From an uncultured Methanobrevibacter sp. (lineage in GTDB: Archaea; Methanobacteriota; Methanobacteria; Methanobacteriales; Methanobacteriaceae), in NCBI RefSeq assembly GCF_947166415.1, contig NZ_CAMVEE010000009.1, forward strand, positions 1 to 59,943: a stretch of DNA of 59,943 nt, read 5' to 3'. Made by a program: the position numbers and the translations under genes. The notes below the pieces were generated by a model. That model searched no databases. It saw nothing but the letters and a program-made list of their open reading frames with translations, and was not told the origin of the DNA. Positions 52,553 to 59,943 of this stretch are shown here, in pieces. Numbering within the stretch: position 1 is the stretch's first letter; every line of letters starts with the position of its first letter.

Positions 52553-53542
52553 TTAAATTAACTCCTTAACAATAGCTTTTGTTACATCCATTGTACAAGC
52601 GTCCCCTCCCAAATCAGGAGTCCTTATCTTGCAGTCTGCCATTACCTTTTCAACTGCATTTTTGATGTCGTTTGATATTTCCCATTCTCCCAGATAGTCA
52701 AGCATCATTGAAGCGGACAGTATCATTGAACATGGGTTTGCAATGTGTTTTCCCGCAATGTCCGGTGCTGAACCATGCACGGGTTCAAATAATCCGTTAT
52801 GGTCTCCGATGTTTCCGGATGGTGCAAGTCCAAGTCCGCCCACAAGCCCGGCACTTTCATCTGAAAGTATGTCTCCGAACAGGTTGCTTGAAACGATTAC
52901 ATCAAAATTTTGGGGTTGTGTAAGCAGATACATTGCCATTGCATCAACGTAATAATCTTCAGATTTTATTTGAGGATATTGGCTGGCGATTTTATAGAAA
53001 CTTTCCTTAAAGACGCCGTCGGTCTTTTTCAATACATTGCTTTTGTGAACGCAAGTCACCTTGCTCTGTTCCCTTTTGATGCAAAGATTGAATGCGGCCT
53101 TTGAAATCCTTTCTGATGCCTTTCTTGTGATGTGCCTTTCGGCAATCATTTTATTCTCATCACCGTATTCCACCTGAGAATAAAGGCCTTCTGTGTTTTC
53201 ACGAACGATTACAAAATCAATGTCGTCACGAATGCAGTTGACTCCCCTGTATGATTTGATCGGTCTGATGTTGGCATAAACGTTCAATGCCTTTCTTAAG
53301 TTGATAATTGGGCTAGGCTGGCCGGGGGTTGATGTGGATGCTCCAAACAGCACTGCATCACTTTTGTTGGCCATGTCTATTGTTTCTTGAGGCAATGTTG
53401 TTCCATTTTTGTTGAAGCAGTCAAAACCTGCTTCACCATATTTAAAAGAGAATTCCAAATCCAGTTTATCGAGTAAAAACTCACAGGCATCCATTACTTC
53501 AAGGCCTATTCCGTCTCCACTAATTATCGCAATATCATACAT
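52553..53542 (-). CDS. Isopropylmalate/homoisocitrate dehydrogenase family
   Basis: The 329-residue enzyme oxidatively decarboxylates a 3-substituted malate with NAD. It has ISGDGIGLEVMDA, FGASTSTPGQPSPIINLRKA, the catalytic Tyr/Lys (RENTEGLYSQVEYG; VTCVHKSNVLKKTDG) and Asp in NLFGDILSDESAGL. LeuB (leucine) and AksF (2-oxosuberate for coenzyme B) cannot be told apart here. A GTG three codons earlier exists; ATG 53542 follows AAGTGA. Confidence 0.85.
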   Translation of the reverse strand: MYDIAIISGDGIGLEVMDACEFLLDKLDLEFSFKYGEAGFDCFNKNGTTLPQETIDMANKSDAVLFGASTSTPGQPSPIINLRKALNVYANIRPIKSYRGVNCIRDDIDFVIVRENTEGLYSQVEYGDENKMIAERHITRKASERISKAAFNLCIKREQSKVTCVHKSNVLKKTDGVFKESFYKIASQYPQIKSEDYYVDAMAMYLLTQPQNFDVIVSSNLFGDILSDESAGLVGGLGLAPSGNIGDHNGLFEPVHGSAPDIAGKHIANPCSMILSASMMLDYLGEWEISNDIKNAVEKVMADCKIRTPDLGGDACTMDVTKAIVKELI

Positions 53543-53726
53543 TCTATTCACTTAACAATTTTTTCGTATATTAATAATATTTATTTTATTGTATTTAATG
53601 TTAGGTTTACTGTCCAAAAAATTTGTTCGTATACTATCGAAATACTTTTATATTACTAAAGTTATAATAATATATTAAGTACATAAATAAGTGCAGATTT
53701 CCTTATTGAATTTGTGAGGGATTAAA

Positions 53727-54191
53727 ATGGAAGAGACTATCAATGAATTAATTGAATTATTAAACGATAAAGATGACTTTGTTGTTGAAGATGCAATGGG
53801 ACAATTGGAATTGAAAGGTGCTGAAGCACTTGACCCTTTAATTGATGCATTATCAAGCAGAAAGAAAAATATCAGAATGCATGCAGCTACCCTTTTAGGA
53901 GCAATCGGTGATGAGAAAGCTATTAATCCATTAATTGAAACTCTTAAAGACAACAACAAATTAGTTAGAAGGGAAGCTTCTACCTCATTAAGCCGTATGG
54001 GCGAACCTGCAGTTGAACCTTTAATCGCTACTTTGGAGGATGAAGACTGGAGAGTAAGAGGTGCTGCAGCCTGGTCTTTAGGTAACTTGAATGATGAAAG
54101 CGCTATTCCAGCTCTTGAAAAATTGCTTGATGACGAATCAGGTTATGTAAGGCAGGGTGCACAAAGCGCTATAGATTCAATTAAGAAATAA
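53727..54191 (+). CDS. HEAT-repeat protein (PBS-lyase type)
   Basis: The 154-residue protein is a chain of about five HEAT-like helical repeats: DPLIDALSSRKKNIRMHAAT, NPLIETLKDNNKLVRREAST, EPLIATLEDEDWRVRGAAAW and PALEKLLDDESGYVRQGAQS. Such scaffolds bind other proteins. ATG 53727 follows TGAGGGATTAAA. It stands alone upstream of the glutamate synthase operon. Confidence 0.82.
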   Translation: MEETINELIELLNDKDDFVVEDAMGQLELKGAEALDPLIDALSSRKKNIRMHAATLLGAIGDEKAINPLIETLKDNNKLVRREASTSLSRMGEPAVEPLIATLEDEDWRVRGAAAWSLGNLNDESAIPALEKLLDDESGYVRQGAQSAIDSIKK

Positions 54192-54351
54192 ATATTATTT
54201 CTTACATTTCTTTCTTTTATTCTCATTTAAATTGACATTATGAAAGCTTTTTGAATAATCACTCAATTTTTTTACTTATTTTATTATTTTTTCTGAACAT
54301 TGTATATTATATTTAAAATATTAATGGATTTTTTCAGAATTTTTTTGAGTC

Positions 54352-54365
54352 GGAAGGTATTTTCC
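54352..54365. promoter_or_regulatory. NrpR-type operator 1, upstream of TATA
   Basis: GGAA-GGTATT-TTCC is an exact match to the GGAA-N6-TTCC site bound by the nitrogen repressor NrpR of methanogens. It lies 6 bases upstream of the TATA element. Confidence 0.7.
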
Positions 54366-54370
54366 AACAA

Positions 54371-54416
54371 CTTTATATACTACTATAATTATACTATAAT
54401 ACGGAAACCATATTCC
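54371..54416 (+). promoter_or_regulatory. Glutamate synthase promoter and NrpR-type operator 2
   Basis: TATA element TTTATATACT (54372-54381). GGAA-ACCATA-TTCC (54403-54416), within a longer CGGAA...TTCCG palindrome, sits at the predicted transcription start, a repressing position. Two boxes together with the glutamate synthase operon suggest strong nitrogen control. Confidence 0.72.
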
Positions 54417-54448
54417 GACTAAAATTTTTATTTCAAGGAGGGTTTGAT

Positions 54449-55366
54449 TTGTGCGGAATCGCAGGAATAGTTTATAAAGATAAGAAATTACACGACATTG
54501 GAAATGATATGACCAACATGCTCCACCAACTGCAGCATAGAGGCCCTGATTCAGCAGGATACTCTATTTATGGTGGAACAGGACTTGAAGAAAACGAGTA
54601 TATCCTAAAAATTCAAGTAAAAGAAAATGAAAAGCTACTCAAAAAAGTTAAAGACACAATTAATTTTTTAACTCCAATCAAAAACGATGCCATTTTGCCT
54701 TCTGTTGGAGATTCATTCATTTACAAATGTAAAATATCTTTAAATGACTTTTCCGAGCTGAAACCGTTAATTACAAAAGTCGACTTGATTGACGATGTGA
54801 TAGTCATTAATGGAAGTCATGATTTTGAAATGATAAAGGACGTAGGTTCCGTACTTGAAATTGCAGACAGGTATGATGTAAGAACTGTAAAAGGAACACA
54901 TGCGATAGGCCACACCCGTTTTTCAACCGAAAGTGGTGTTGACAGATACCATGCACACCCTTTCCAGACTTATATTGTCCGTGACATATCTGTAGTTCAT
55001 AACGGTCAAATCACAAACTATTGGAAAATCAGAGATCCTTTAGAAAGGAAAGGCCATGTATTTGAAACATTCAACGATACTGAATGCCTTGTTCACTACA
55101 TTGCCGACAAGCTTGATACAGGATACAGCCTGGAAGAAGCACTGGAACAGTCTGTAGAGGACATGGACGGGCCTTTTTCATACATTATTGGAACCCCAAA
55201 CGGAATAGGGATAGCTAAAGACAAGTTAGGCTTAAGGCCGGGAGTAATGGCCGAAACTGATGATATATTTGCAATCGCATCAGAAGAGGTATCCCTAAGG
55301 GAAGTAGTAGACACACACCATGTTGAGCAAATCTCTCCTGGTGAAGTAATGGTATATGAGATGTAG
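54449..55366 (+). CDS. Glutamate synthase, glutamine amidotransferase subunit
   Basis: The 305-residue subunit is a class II amidotransferase (Ntn hydrolase) that releases ammonia from glutamine. The start is TTG (54449) so that Cys2 can become the nucleophile (MCGIAGIVYKDK), followed by HQLQHRGPDSAGYSIYGG, GHTRFSTESGVDRYHAHPF and VHNGQITNYW. Archaeal glutamate synthase is split: this gene, the GXGXG subunit and the FMN subunit follow in order (8 and 12 bases apart). A GGAGGG ribosome site precedes the start. Confidence 0.9.
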   Translation: MCGIAGIVYKDKKLHDIGNDMTNMLHQLQHRGPDSAGYSIYGGTGLEENEYILKIQVKENEKLLKKVKDTINFLTPIKNDAILPSVGDSFIYKCKISLNDFSELKPLITKVDLIDDVIVINGSHDFEMIKDVGSVLEIADRYDVRTVKGTHAIGHTRFSTESGVDRYHAHPFQTYIVRDISVVHNGQITNYWKIRDPLERKGHVFETFNDTECLVHYIADKLDTGYSLEEALEQSVEDMDGPFSYIIGTPNGIGIAKDKLGLRPGVMAETDDIFAIASEEVSLREVVDTHHVEQISPGEVMVYEM

Positions 55367-55374
55367 GTGATTGG

Positions 55375-56043
55375 ATGAATGTAATGGAAATAGATGCAGA
55401 ATTGTTAAGCCCTCGTGAAATAAACTCACAGGTAAAAGCTGCTGCCTGCGAATATGACAAGATTATCATTAAAAATCCTAACGCTAAACATTACCTCATT
55501 GCCGGAGTTACAGAAGATGTTGAAATTGAGCTTGACGGCTCAGTAGGATATTTTGCAGGAAGCATGTGCGACAAGCCGAAAATCAAAATCAACGGAAATG
55601 CAGGTTGGTTTGTCGGAGACAATATCACCGATGGAGAAATAATAGTCGAAGGCTCAGGTGGTGACGGTGCAGGTCAGGGAATATACGGCGGCACAGTCAT
55701 TGTAAAAGAGTCAGTCGGTTCAAGAACCGGAGAAATCATGAAAAACGGTACAATAATCATTGGAGGAAACTCCGGATTCATGACAGGAATTTTCATGATG
55801 GGTGGGCGCATCATAATATTGGGTGATGTCGGCGATGATGTCGCAGAATCCATCATACGTGGTGTAATCTATGTCAAAGGAGAAATCAAAAGTTTAGGTT
55901 ACAATGCAAAGCTAGAGGAACTAACATTTGAAGATACATTGGAGCTGGAAGAGACTTTAACCAAATATGGCATGGATGTTGATGATTATTCAGAGTTTAA
56001 GAAAATTGTTCCAGAAAGTACAAGGCCATTTTACGGTCATTAG
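55375..56043 (+). CDS. Glutamate synthase, GXGXG (alpha-C) subunit
   Basis: The 222-residue protein is a parallel beta-helix of GXGXG type, the C-terminal part of bacterial GltB: GYFAGSMCDKPKIKINGN, GSGGDGAGQGIYGG and GGNSGFMTGIFMMGG. It supports the FMN subunit structurally and carries the ammonia path. It follows the amidotransferase gene by 8 bases. Confidence 0.9.
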   Translation: MNVMEIDAELLSPREINSQVKAAACEYDKIIIKNPNAKHYLIAGVTEDVEIELDGSVGYFAGSMCDKPKIKINGNAGWFVGDNITDGEIIVEGSGGDGAGQGIYGGTVIVKESVGSRTGEIMKNGTIIIGGNSGFMTGIFMMGGRIIILGDVGDDVAESIIRGVIYVKGEIKSLGYNAKLEELTFEDTLELEETLTKYGMDVDDYSEFKKIVPESTRPFYGH

Positions 56044-56055
56044 GAGTGTTTAGAT

Positions 56056-57546
56056 ATGCCATATAGAGTAGAAAGAAATCCTGAATTATGCAAAAAAAAT
56101 TTTGGCCGTCCAGGATGTTGCTGGTATTTATGTGATGACAGGGATGAAAAAATATGTGGAAGATGTTTTTCATGCTTTAACAATTGCCCTCATGGAGTTT
56201 ATGAAATCATTCAGGGTGATCCGTATCCATTGAATCAGGAAAAATGTGTAGGGTGCAGAATCTGCCTTGAAATGTGTCCGAACCGTGCAATTGAAGTGAA
56301 CGCGATTCCGGAAGATGCAAGACAAGGATGGGGATTCCCGGACATTGTTGAAATTGTAAGGCAGGCACAGACAGCTTCATATAAGCTCAGAAGTACCGGT
56401 GCCTTAAGGAAAATACCTGACTTCGATGATTTGGTGGTCATTCCGGCTCAGGTTTCAAGACCTCCTATTGACAAATATCGGGAACCTTGCGGAACAGATG
56501 TTGTTTTGGGGGACAGATTTGCGGAAAATCCTATAAAAATCGATACTCCAATCATGATTGGGGCAATGTCATTCGGGGCTCTTTCAAAAGAGGCAAAAAT
56601 GGCTCTGGCTATTGGGTCATCTCTGGCAGGAACAGTCACAAACACTGGTGAAGGCGGAATGCTTCCTGAAGAGAGGGAATTGGCAGATAAGTTGATCGCC
56701 CAATACGCATCAGGAAGATTCGGTGTTTCTGCAGACTATCTCAAAAAAGGGGATGCAATTGAAATCAAGATAGGTCAAGGGGCAAAATCCGGAATGGGAG
56801 GACACCTCCTAGGTGAGAAAGTAACAGCAGAAGTGTCAAGAATCAGAAACATTCCTGAAGGTTCAGATGCTCTTTCACCTGCAAGGCACATGGATATAGT
56901 AGGGCCTGAAGATTTAAGCATGAAAATATCACAATTACGTGAAATAACTGATTGGAAAGTTCCTATCATGGTCAAATTCGCATCAGGAAAAGTTGCATCA
57001 GATGTAAAAATTGCAGCGAAAGGTGGCGCTGACATAATCGTTGTCGACGGTATGCAGGGCGGTACCGGTGCAGGACCTGAAGTTATTATGGAACATTCAG
57101 GAGTCCCATCCATCGCATCAATCGTGGAAGCTGATATGGCACTTAAGGAAATCGGCTTGAGGGACCAAGTGAGTCTGGTTGCAGCTGGGGGTGTTCGTTC
57201 AGGTGCCGACCTGGCAAAAGCCATTGCACTTGGAGCGGATGCGGTTTATATTGCAACTGCAGCATTGATTTCAATCGGCTGCAGGGTTTGTCAAATGTGT
57301 TATACCGGAACATGCAGAAAAGGAATAGCTACACAGGACTTGTCCCTAAGACACAGGCTTGACTATAAGGAAATGGGCAAAAACGTAGCCAATTACATCA
57401 ATACAATGACTGATGAGGCATGCATGCTGGTTCAGCAAGCTGGAAACACACACATAACCAAATTGGAAAAAGAGAATTTAAGGTCACTTAGCCTGGAGGC
57501 ATCAGCATTGACTGGCGTTCCTATGGCTGGTGTAGGTAGAATTTAG
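56056..57546 (+). CDS. Glutamate synthase, ferredoxin/FMN (central) subunit
   Basis: This 496-residue subunit holds the synthase site. It starts with [4Fe-4S] ferredoxin motifs (Cys34/37/40/44 and Cys64/67/70/74, with extra Cys12, Cys21 and Cys22), followed by the FMN-binding TIM barrel: GAMSFGALSKEAKMALAIG, GEGGMLPEERELADKL, FGVSADYLKKGDAIEI, KIGQGAKSGMGGHLLG and DGMQGGTGAGPEVIMEHSGV, and the 3Fe-4S Cys group CRVCQMCYTGTC. There is no NAD(P)H subunit (GltD) nearby, so ferredoxin or F420H2 is the likely electron donor (inference). Confidence 0.92.
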   Translation: MPYRVERNPELCKKNFGRPGCCWYLCDDRDEKICGRCFSCFNNCPHGVYEIIQGDPYPLNQEKCVGCRICLEMCPNRAIEVNAIPEDARQGWGFPDIVEIVRQAQTASYKLRSTGALRKIPDFDDLVVIPAQVSRPPIDKYREPCGTDVVLGDRFAENPIKIDTPIMIGAMSFGALSKEAKMALAIGSSLAGTVTNTGEGGMLPEERELADKLIAQYASGRFGVSADYLKKGDAIEIKIGQGAKSGMGGHLLGEKVTAEVSRIRNIPEGSDALSPARHMDIVGPEDLSMKISQLREITDWKVPIMVKFASGKVASDVKIAAKGGADIIVVDGMQGGTGAGPEVIMEHSGVPSIASIVEADMALKEIGLRDQVSLVAAGGVRSGADLAKAIALGADAVYIATAALISIGCRVCQMCYTGTCRKGIATQDLSLRHRLDYKEMGKNVANYINTMTDEACMLVQQAGNTHITKLEKENLRSLSLEASALTGVPMAGVGRI

Positions 57547-57593
57547 GGATTGAGTTCTCTAAATTATTCTATTTTTTTAAAAAAAAGTTAGGA

Positions 57594-57616
57594 AATATTG
57601 TCTAGGTGACAATATT
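57594..57616. terminator. Bidirectional terminator after glutamate synthase
   Basis: AATATTGTC / GACAATATT form a perfect 9-bp stem with loop TAGGT between convergent genes, followed by T- or A-rich runs. Confidence 0.55.
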
Positions 57617-57627
57617 AACTTAAATAT

Positions 57628-59220
57628 TTAATTTCTAATGTATTTTATAATTAAATATGCTCCGAGAATTGCGCTGAATACGAATCCGATGAATCCTATT
57701 GCGGATACGTCCCAAACTTTTGGACCTTTATCTGCCAGGATTGCAATGGATGAACCTATAAGCAATGCAGCCACAATCAGTGAGATGGACAATTGGTTTT
57801 TCAAGTCATCCAAACCGGTATGGTTCATATTTAATTCCAATTCACCTTTTTCGACCTTATCGAGAGTGCTGTTGAGTCTGTCAGGTAAATCTTTTAATAA
57901 ATGTTCGATTTCAATAATATAGTTAAATCCGCCGCCAACAATGTTTCCAGGCTCAAATTTACTTTTAATCATATCTTTAGCGAATTTTTCAAGTTCTCCG
58001 GTAAGATTGAAGTGTGGGTCTAATTTGTCTCCAGCCTCCTCGATGAGGATTATTCCTCTTCCAATCATTACGAATTCTCTTGGAAGGACGATGTTGTGGT
58101 TAATCATAACATTCATCAAATCATCAAAAATACCATCCATTTGGTCCATATCGACGCCAATGTAAGAATTCAACAGGTCATCGACATCTTCTTTGAACTC
58201 ATCAGTGTTCTGCTCAGGGGTGATGATTTTCATATAGAGCAACTGATTGATTAAATGATGTGAATTACCATCTAAAAGAAGCAATATCAATTGGGCGAAG
58301 TTGGATCTGAAAGTATCATTTACAACACCCATCATTCCGAAATCGATGTAACAGAGTCTATTGTCACGAGTTACAAACAGGTTACCTGGGTGTGGGTCCG
58401 CATGGAAAAATCCATCAATTAAAACTTGTTTTAAATATGATTGTGTTCCATACTGGGCAATTTCAGTATTGTTGATGCCCTCAATTTCCTTACCGTATAA
58501 ATCAGGCAATTCATATCCGTCAATGAGTTCCATAGTAATGAGTTTGGAACTGCAGTATTCCGGATATACTTCAGGTATCTTGATATATTCAATGTCTTCA
58601 AAGTTTTTGGTTATTTTTCCAATGTTTTTAACTTCTTCCATGTAGTTAAGTTCTTTAAAGATTGACCTTTCAAATTCCTTAGCCATTGCAGGCAGGTTAT
58701 ATGTCCTGGATTTGGTAACGTATTTATCCACTGTTCCGGCTAGGTTGTTCAATATTTTCACATCAGGCACAATAACGTCATAAATGCCCGGTTTTTGGAC
58801 TTTAACAGCAACTTCCATGTCTGTTTCTTTTAATGTTGCCTTATAAACTTGTCCGATTGATGCGGAACCGAGAGGTTCTTCATTGAATTCAGAGTAGACT
58901 TCTTCCAATGGCCTTCCAAGTTCCCCTTCAATAACTTCCCTTATTTCGTCAAAAGGAGTGACTGGAGTATTGTCTCTTAGCAATTTCAAATCATCAGCGA
59001 TTTCATTACCGACCATATCCGGCCTTGTGGCTAATAGCTGACCTAACTTAATGAATGCTGGACCTAACTCTTCCATCGCATACCTTAAGTCTGAAATTTC
59101 AAAGTCTTCATCGACTTCGTCTTTCAACAGTTTTGCTAAGTGATGTCTTTTAGCAACACCTATAATTTCATCAAAACGTTTTCTTGCAACTTTTTTTTCC
59201 TTCTTTTGCCATAGAATCAT
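57628..59220 (-). CDS. ABC1/UbiB-family atypical kinase
   Basis: The 530-residue protein has the UbiB kinase-like signatures: AFIKLGQLLATRPDMV (KxGQ motif near 57-61), EPLGSASIGQVYKATL (Ala-rich nucleotide loop), VAVKVQKPGI, FFHADPHPGNLFVTRDN and YIDFGMMG, and two C-terminal membrane helices (about 482-525). In bacteria and mitochondria such kinases support quinone synthesis; methanogens lack quinones, so the target is unknown, perhaps isoprenoid lipids. It is a single gene, convergent with the glutamate synthase operon. Confidence 0.9.
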   Translation of the reverse strand: MILWQKKEKKVARKRFDEIIGVAKRHHLAKLLKDEVDEDFEISDLRYAMEELGPAFIKLGQLLATRPDMVGNEIADDLKLLRDNTPVTPFDEIREVIEGELGRPLEEVYSEFNEEPLGSASIGQVYKATLKETDMEVAVKVQKPGIYDVIVPDVKILNNLAGTVDKYVTKSRTYNLPAMAKEFERSIFKELNYMEEVKNIGKITKNFEDIEYIKIPEVYPEYCSSKLITMELIDGYELPDLYGKEIEGINNTEIAQYGTQSYLKQVLIDGFFHADPHPGNLFVTRDNRLCYIDFGMMGVVNDTFRSNFAQLILLLLDGNSHHLINQLLYMKIITPEQNTDEFKEDVDDLLNSYIGVDMDQMDGIFDDLMNVMINHNIVLPREFVMIGRGIILIEEAGDKLDPHFNLTGELEKFAKDMIKSKFEPGNIVGGGFNYIIEIEHLLKDLPDRLNSTLDKVEKGELELNMNHTGLDDLKNQLSISLIVAALLIGSSIAILADKGPKVWDVSAIGFIGFVFSAILGAYLIIKYIRN

Positions 59221-59264
59221 TTCCTTTTTAATTTAGGATATTTTTAAAAAAGTTTCGAGAGACC

Positions 59265-59444
59265 TCAAAAATATTCAACGGTTATTTTTGCTGTTCTGCT
59301 GACTGTTTTATAAGTGCCATCTCCAGCAAAATTTATTCTTATTCGAAAGCTCCTTTTTTTATTTGTGGTTACTTTTGCAGCTGCAACACCTTGAATTTGT
59401 TTAGATGAATTATTTTCAGTGTTGAGTCTGAAAGTAATTTTTTT
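59265..59444 (-). pseudogene. Decayed C-terminal fragment of an adhesin-like protein
   Basis: A minus-strand frame of about 60 codons ending in TGA (59265-59267) reads like the last Ig-like domain of Methanobrevibacter adhesins: IQGVAAAKVTTNKKRSFRI and INFAGDGTYKTVSRTAKITV. It is cut by a TAA in an A-run just upstream and lacks a start. It is probably a remnant of a former adhesin gene. Confidence 0.55.
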
Positions 59445-59943
59445 TTAAGAACTTTTCCTAAACATATTAATATTTTTATTGAATGTTTATATAAATATCA
59501 ATTTTAACTGAAGATATCCTGTTTTTTTTCAGTAATGTGCTATAAATTTTAATATTGTAAAATATTATATTATTTTAATTATATGATTATTAATTTTATA
59601 TAATTGTTTAATTTTTATTTAGATTTATTATTTTTTGCAAAATTAATTGGAAAATTTTTCTATAAATAATAAAAAAAGATAAAAATATCAATCAAATGTA
59701 AATTTTTAAATCATAGTAAATGTCATTTTCGCATTTAATCTGCATAACTCATTCATGATTTTTTTTCGATTGGAGTTAGGGAAAATGAACGTTGTCATTT
59801 TTTTTATTAAAGAATTATCATTTTCTTTTAAAATCAGGAGGCAATATTATTTTCATGTGCATGTGAAAGTAATGTTTGCTGATTGTTAACTTTTTTCTTA
59901 TTAATGTAAAAAATATTCACCATTTCTATTTTTTTTCAAAACA
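59445..59943. other. AT-rich region at window end
   Basis: Very AT-rich DNA with many homopolymer runs and no credible reading frame. It may be the decayed continuation of the adhesin remnant or the upstream region of a gene beyond the window. Confidence 0.4.

Noticed and set aside
1..59943. CRISPR array, rRNA, tRNA, insertion sequence or attachment site
   Set aside because: No regularly spaced repeats with unique spacers, no rRNA-like GC-rich block, no tRNA consensus and no transposase were seen on reading both strands.

Overview
The window looks like about 60 kb of chromosome from a Methanobacteriaceae methanogen, most likely a gut or rumen Methanobrevibacter. The evidence is the low GC content, GGTGAT/GGAGG ribosome sites, TATA-box promoters, and the gene content: thiol:fumarate reductase TfrB, 2-phosphoglycerate kinase of cyclic-diphosphoglycerate synthesis, archaeal SepF, archaeal NAC, a three-subunit archaeal glutamate synthase, a FilR1-type regulator, and giant DUF11/beta-helix adhesin-like proteins. 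I saw no rRNA, tRNA, CRISPR array or intact insertion sequence.

Layout. 1-6.3 kb: the 3' part of one adhesin-like protein and a complete 1419-residue one. 6.5-12 kb: a possible histone-fold/coiled-coil protein, ZPR1-like and 2-phosphoglycerate kinase genes, a DUF1611 protein with SepF, a TDT transporter and a TatD-like hydrolase. 12.1-18.5 kb: a FilR1-type regulator, then a minus-strand run tfrB-trmJ-ferredoxin-dcd-glyS. 18.6-26.5 kb: an aromatic-acid module (iorAB, ACT protein, arylacetate-CoA ligase), a sodium:solute symporter with a 37-residue partner, and small redox proteins. 26.7-29.4 kb: modABC. 29.6-33.4 kb: TMEM175-like channel, Tag glycosylase, Fe-S aldo/keto reductase, NAC, phosphoesterase. 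33.4-37.6 kb: an unusual run of NYN/PIN nuclease, membrane GGDD nucleotidyl-cyclase-like protein, Arg/Asn-rich membrane protein and argJ, then a 34-residue basic protein. 37.7-43.6 kb: tandem methyltransferases, tarI-tarJ (CDP-ribitol), a PD-(D/E)XK-like protein, MATE/MarR. 43.6-50.1 kb: an AT-rich accessory stretch with a damaged secreted protein, small orphan proteins, a QueG-like protein and a TetR/radical SAM pair. 50.2-59.2 kb: argB, acyl-CoA ligase with LeuB/AksF, HEAT protein, glutamate synthase operon, ABC1/UbiB kinase. The last 700 bases hold a decayed adhesin fragment and AT-rich DNA.

How it works together. Nitrogen and amino acid metabolism dominate: glutamate synthase sits behind two perfect GGAA-N6-TTCC sites, the methanogen NrpR operator; argJ and argB supply arginine synthesis; iorAB with the CoA ligase can make aromatic amino acids from arylacetates. 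TfrB, MoABC-type molybdate uptake and the many Fe-S proteins fit hydrogenotrophic methanogen redox metabolism. The adhesins and tarIJ suggest active cell-surface variation.

The best leads are the NYN nuclease/GGDD cyclase-like operon, the possible histone variant, the regulatory palindromes (NrpR boxes, abutting palindromes at marR, TGTWCA array at the symporter), several short genes that automated annotation can miss, and a secreted-protein gene with an in-frame TGA and an apparently lost start codon.
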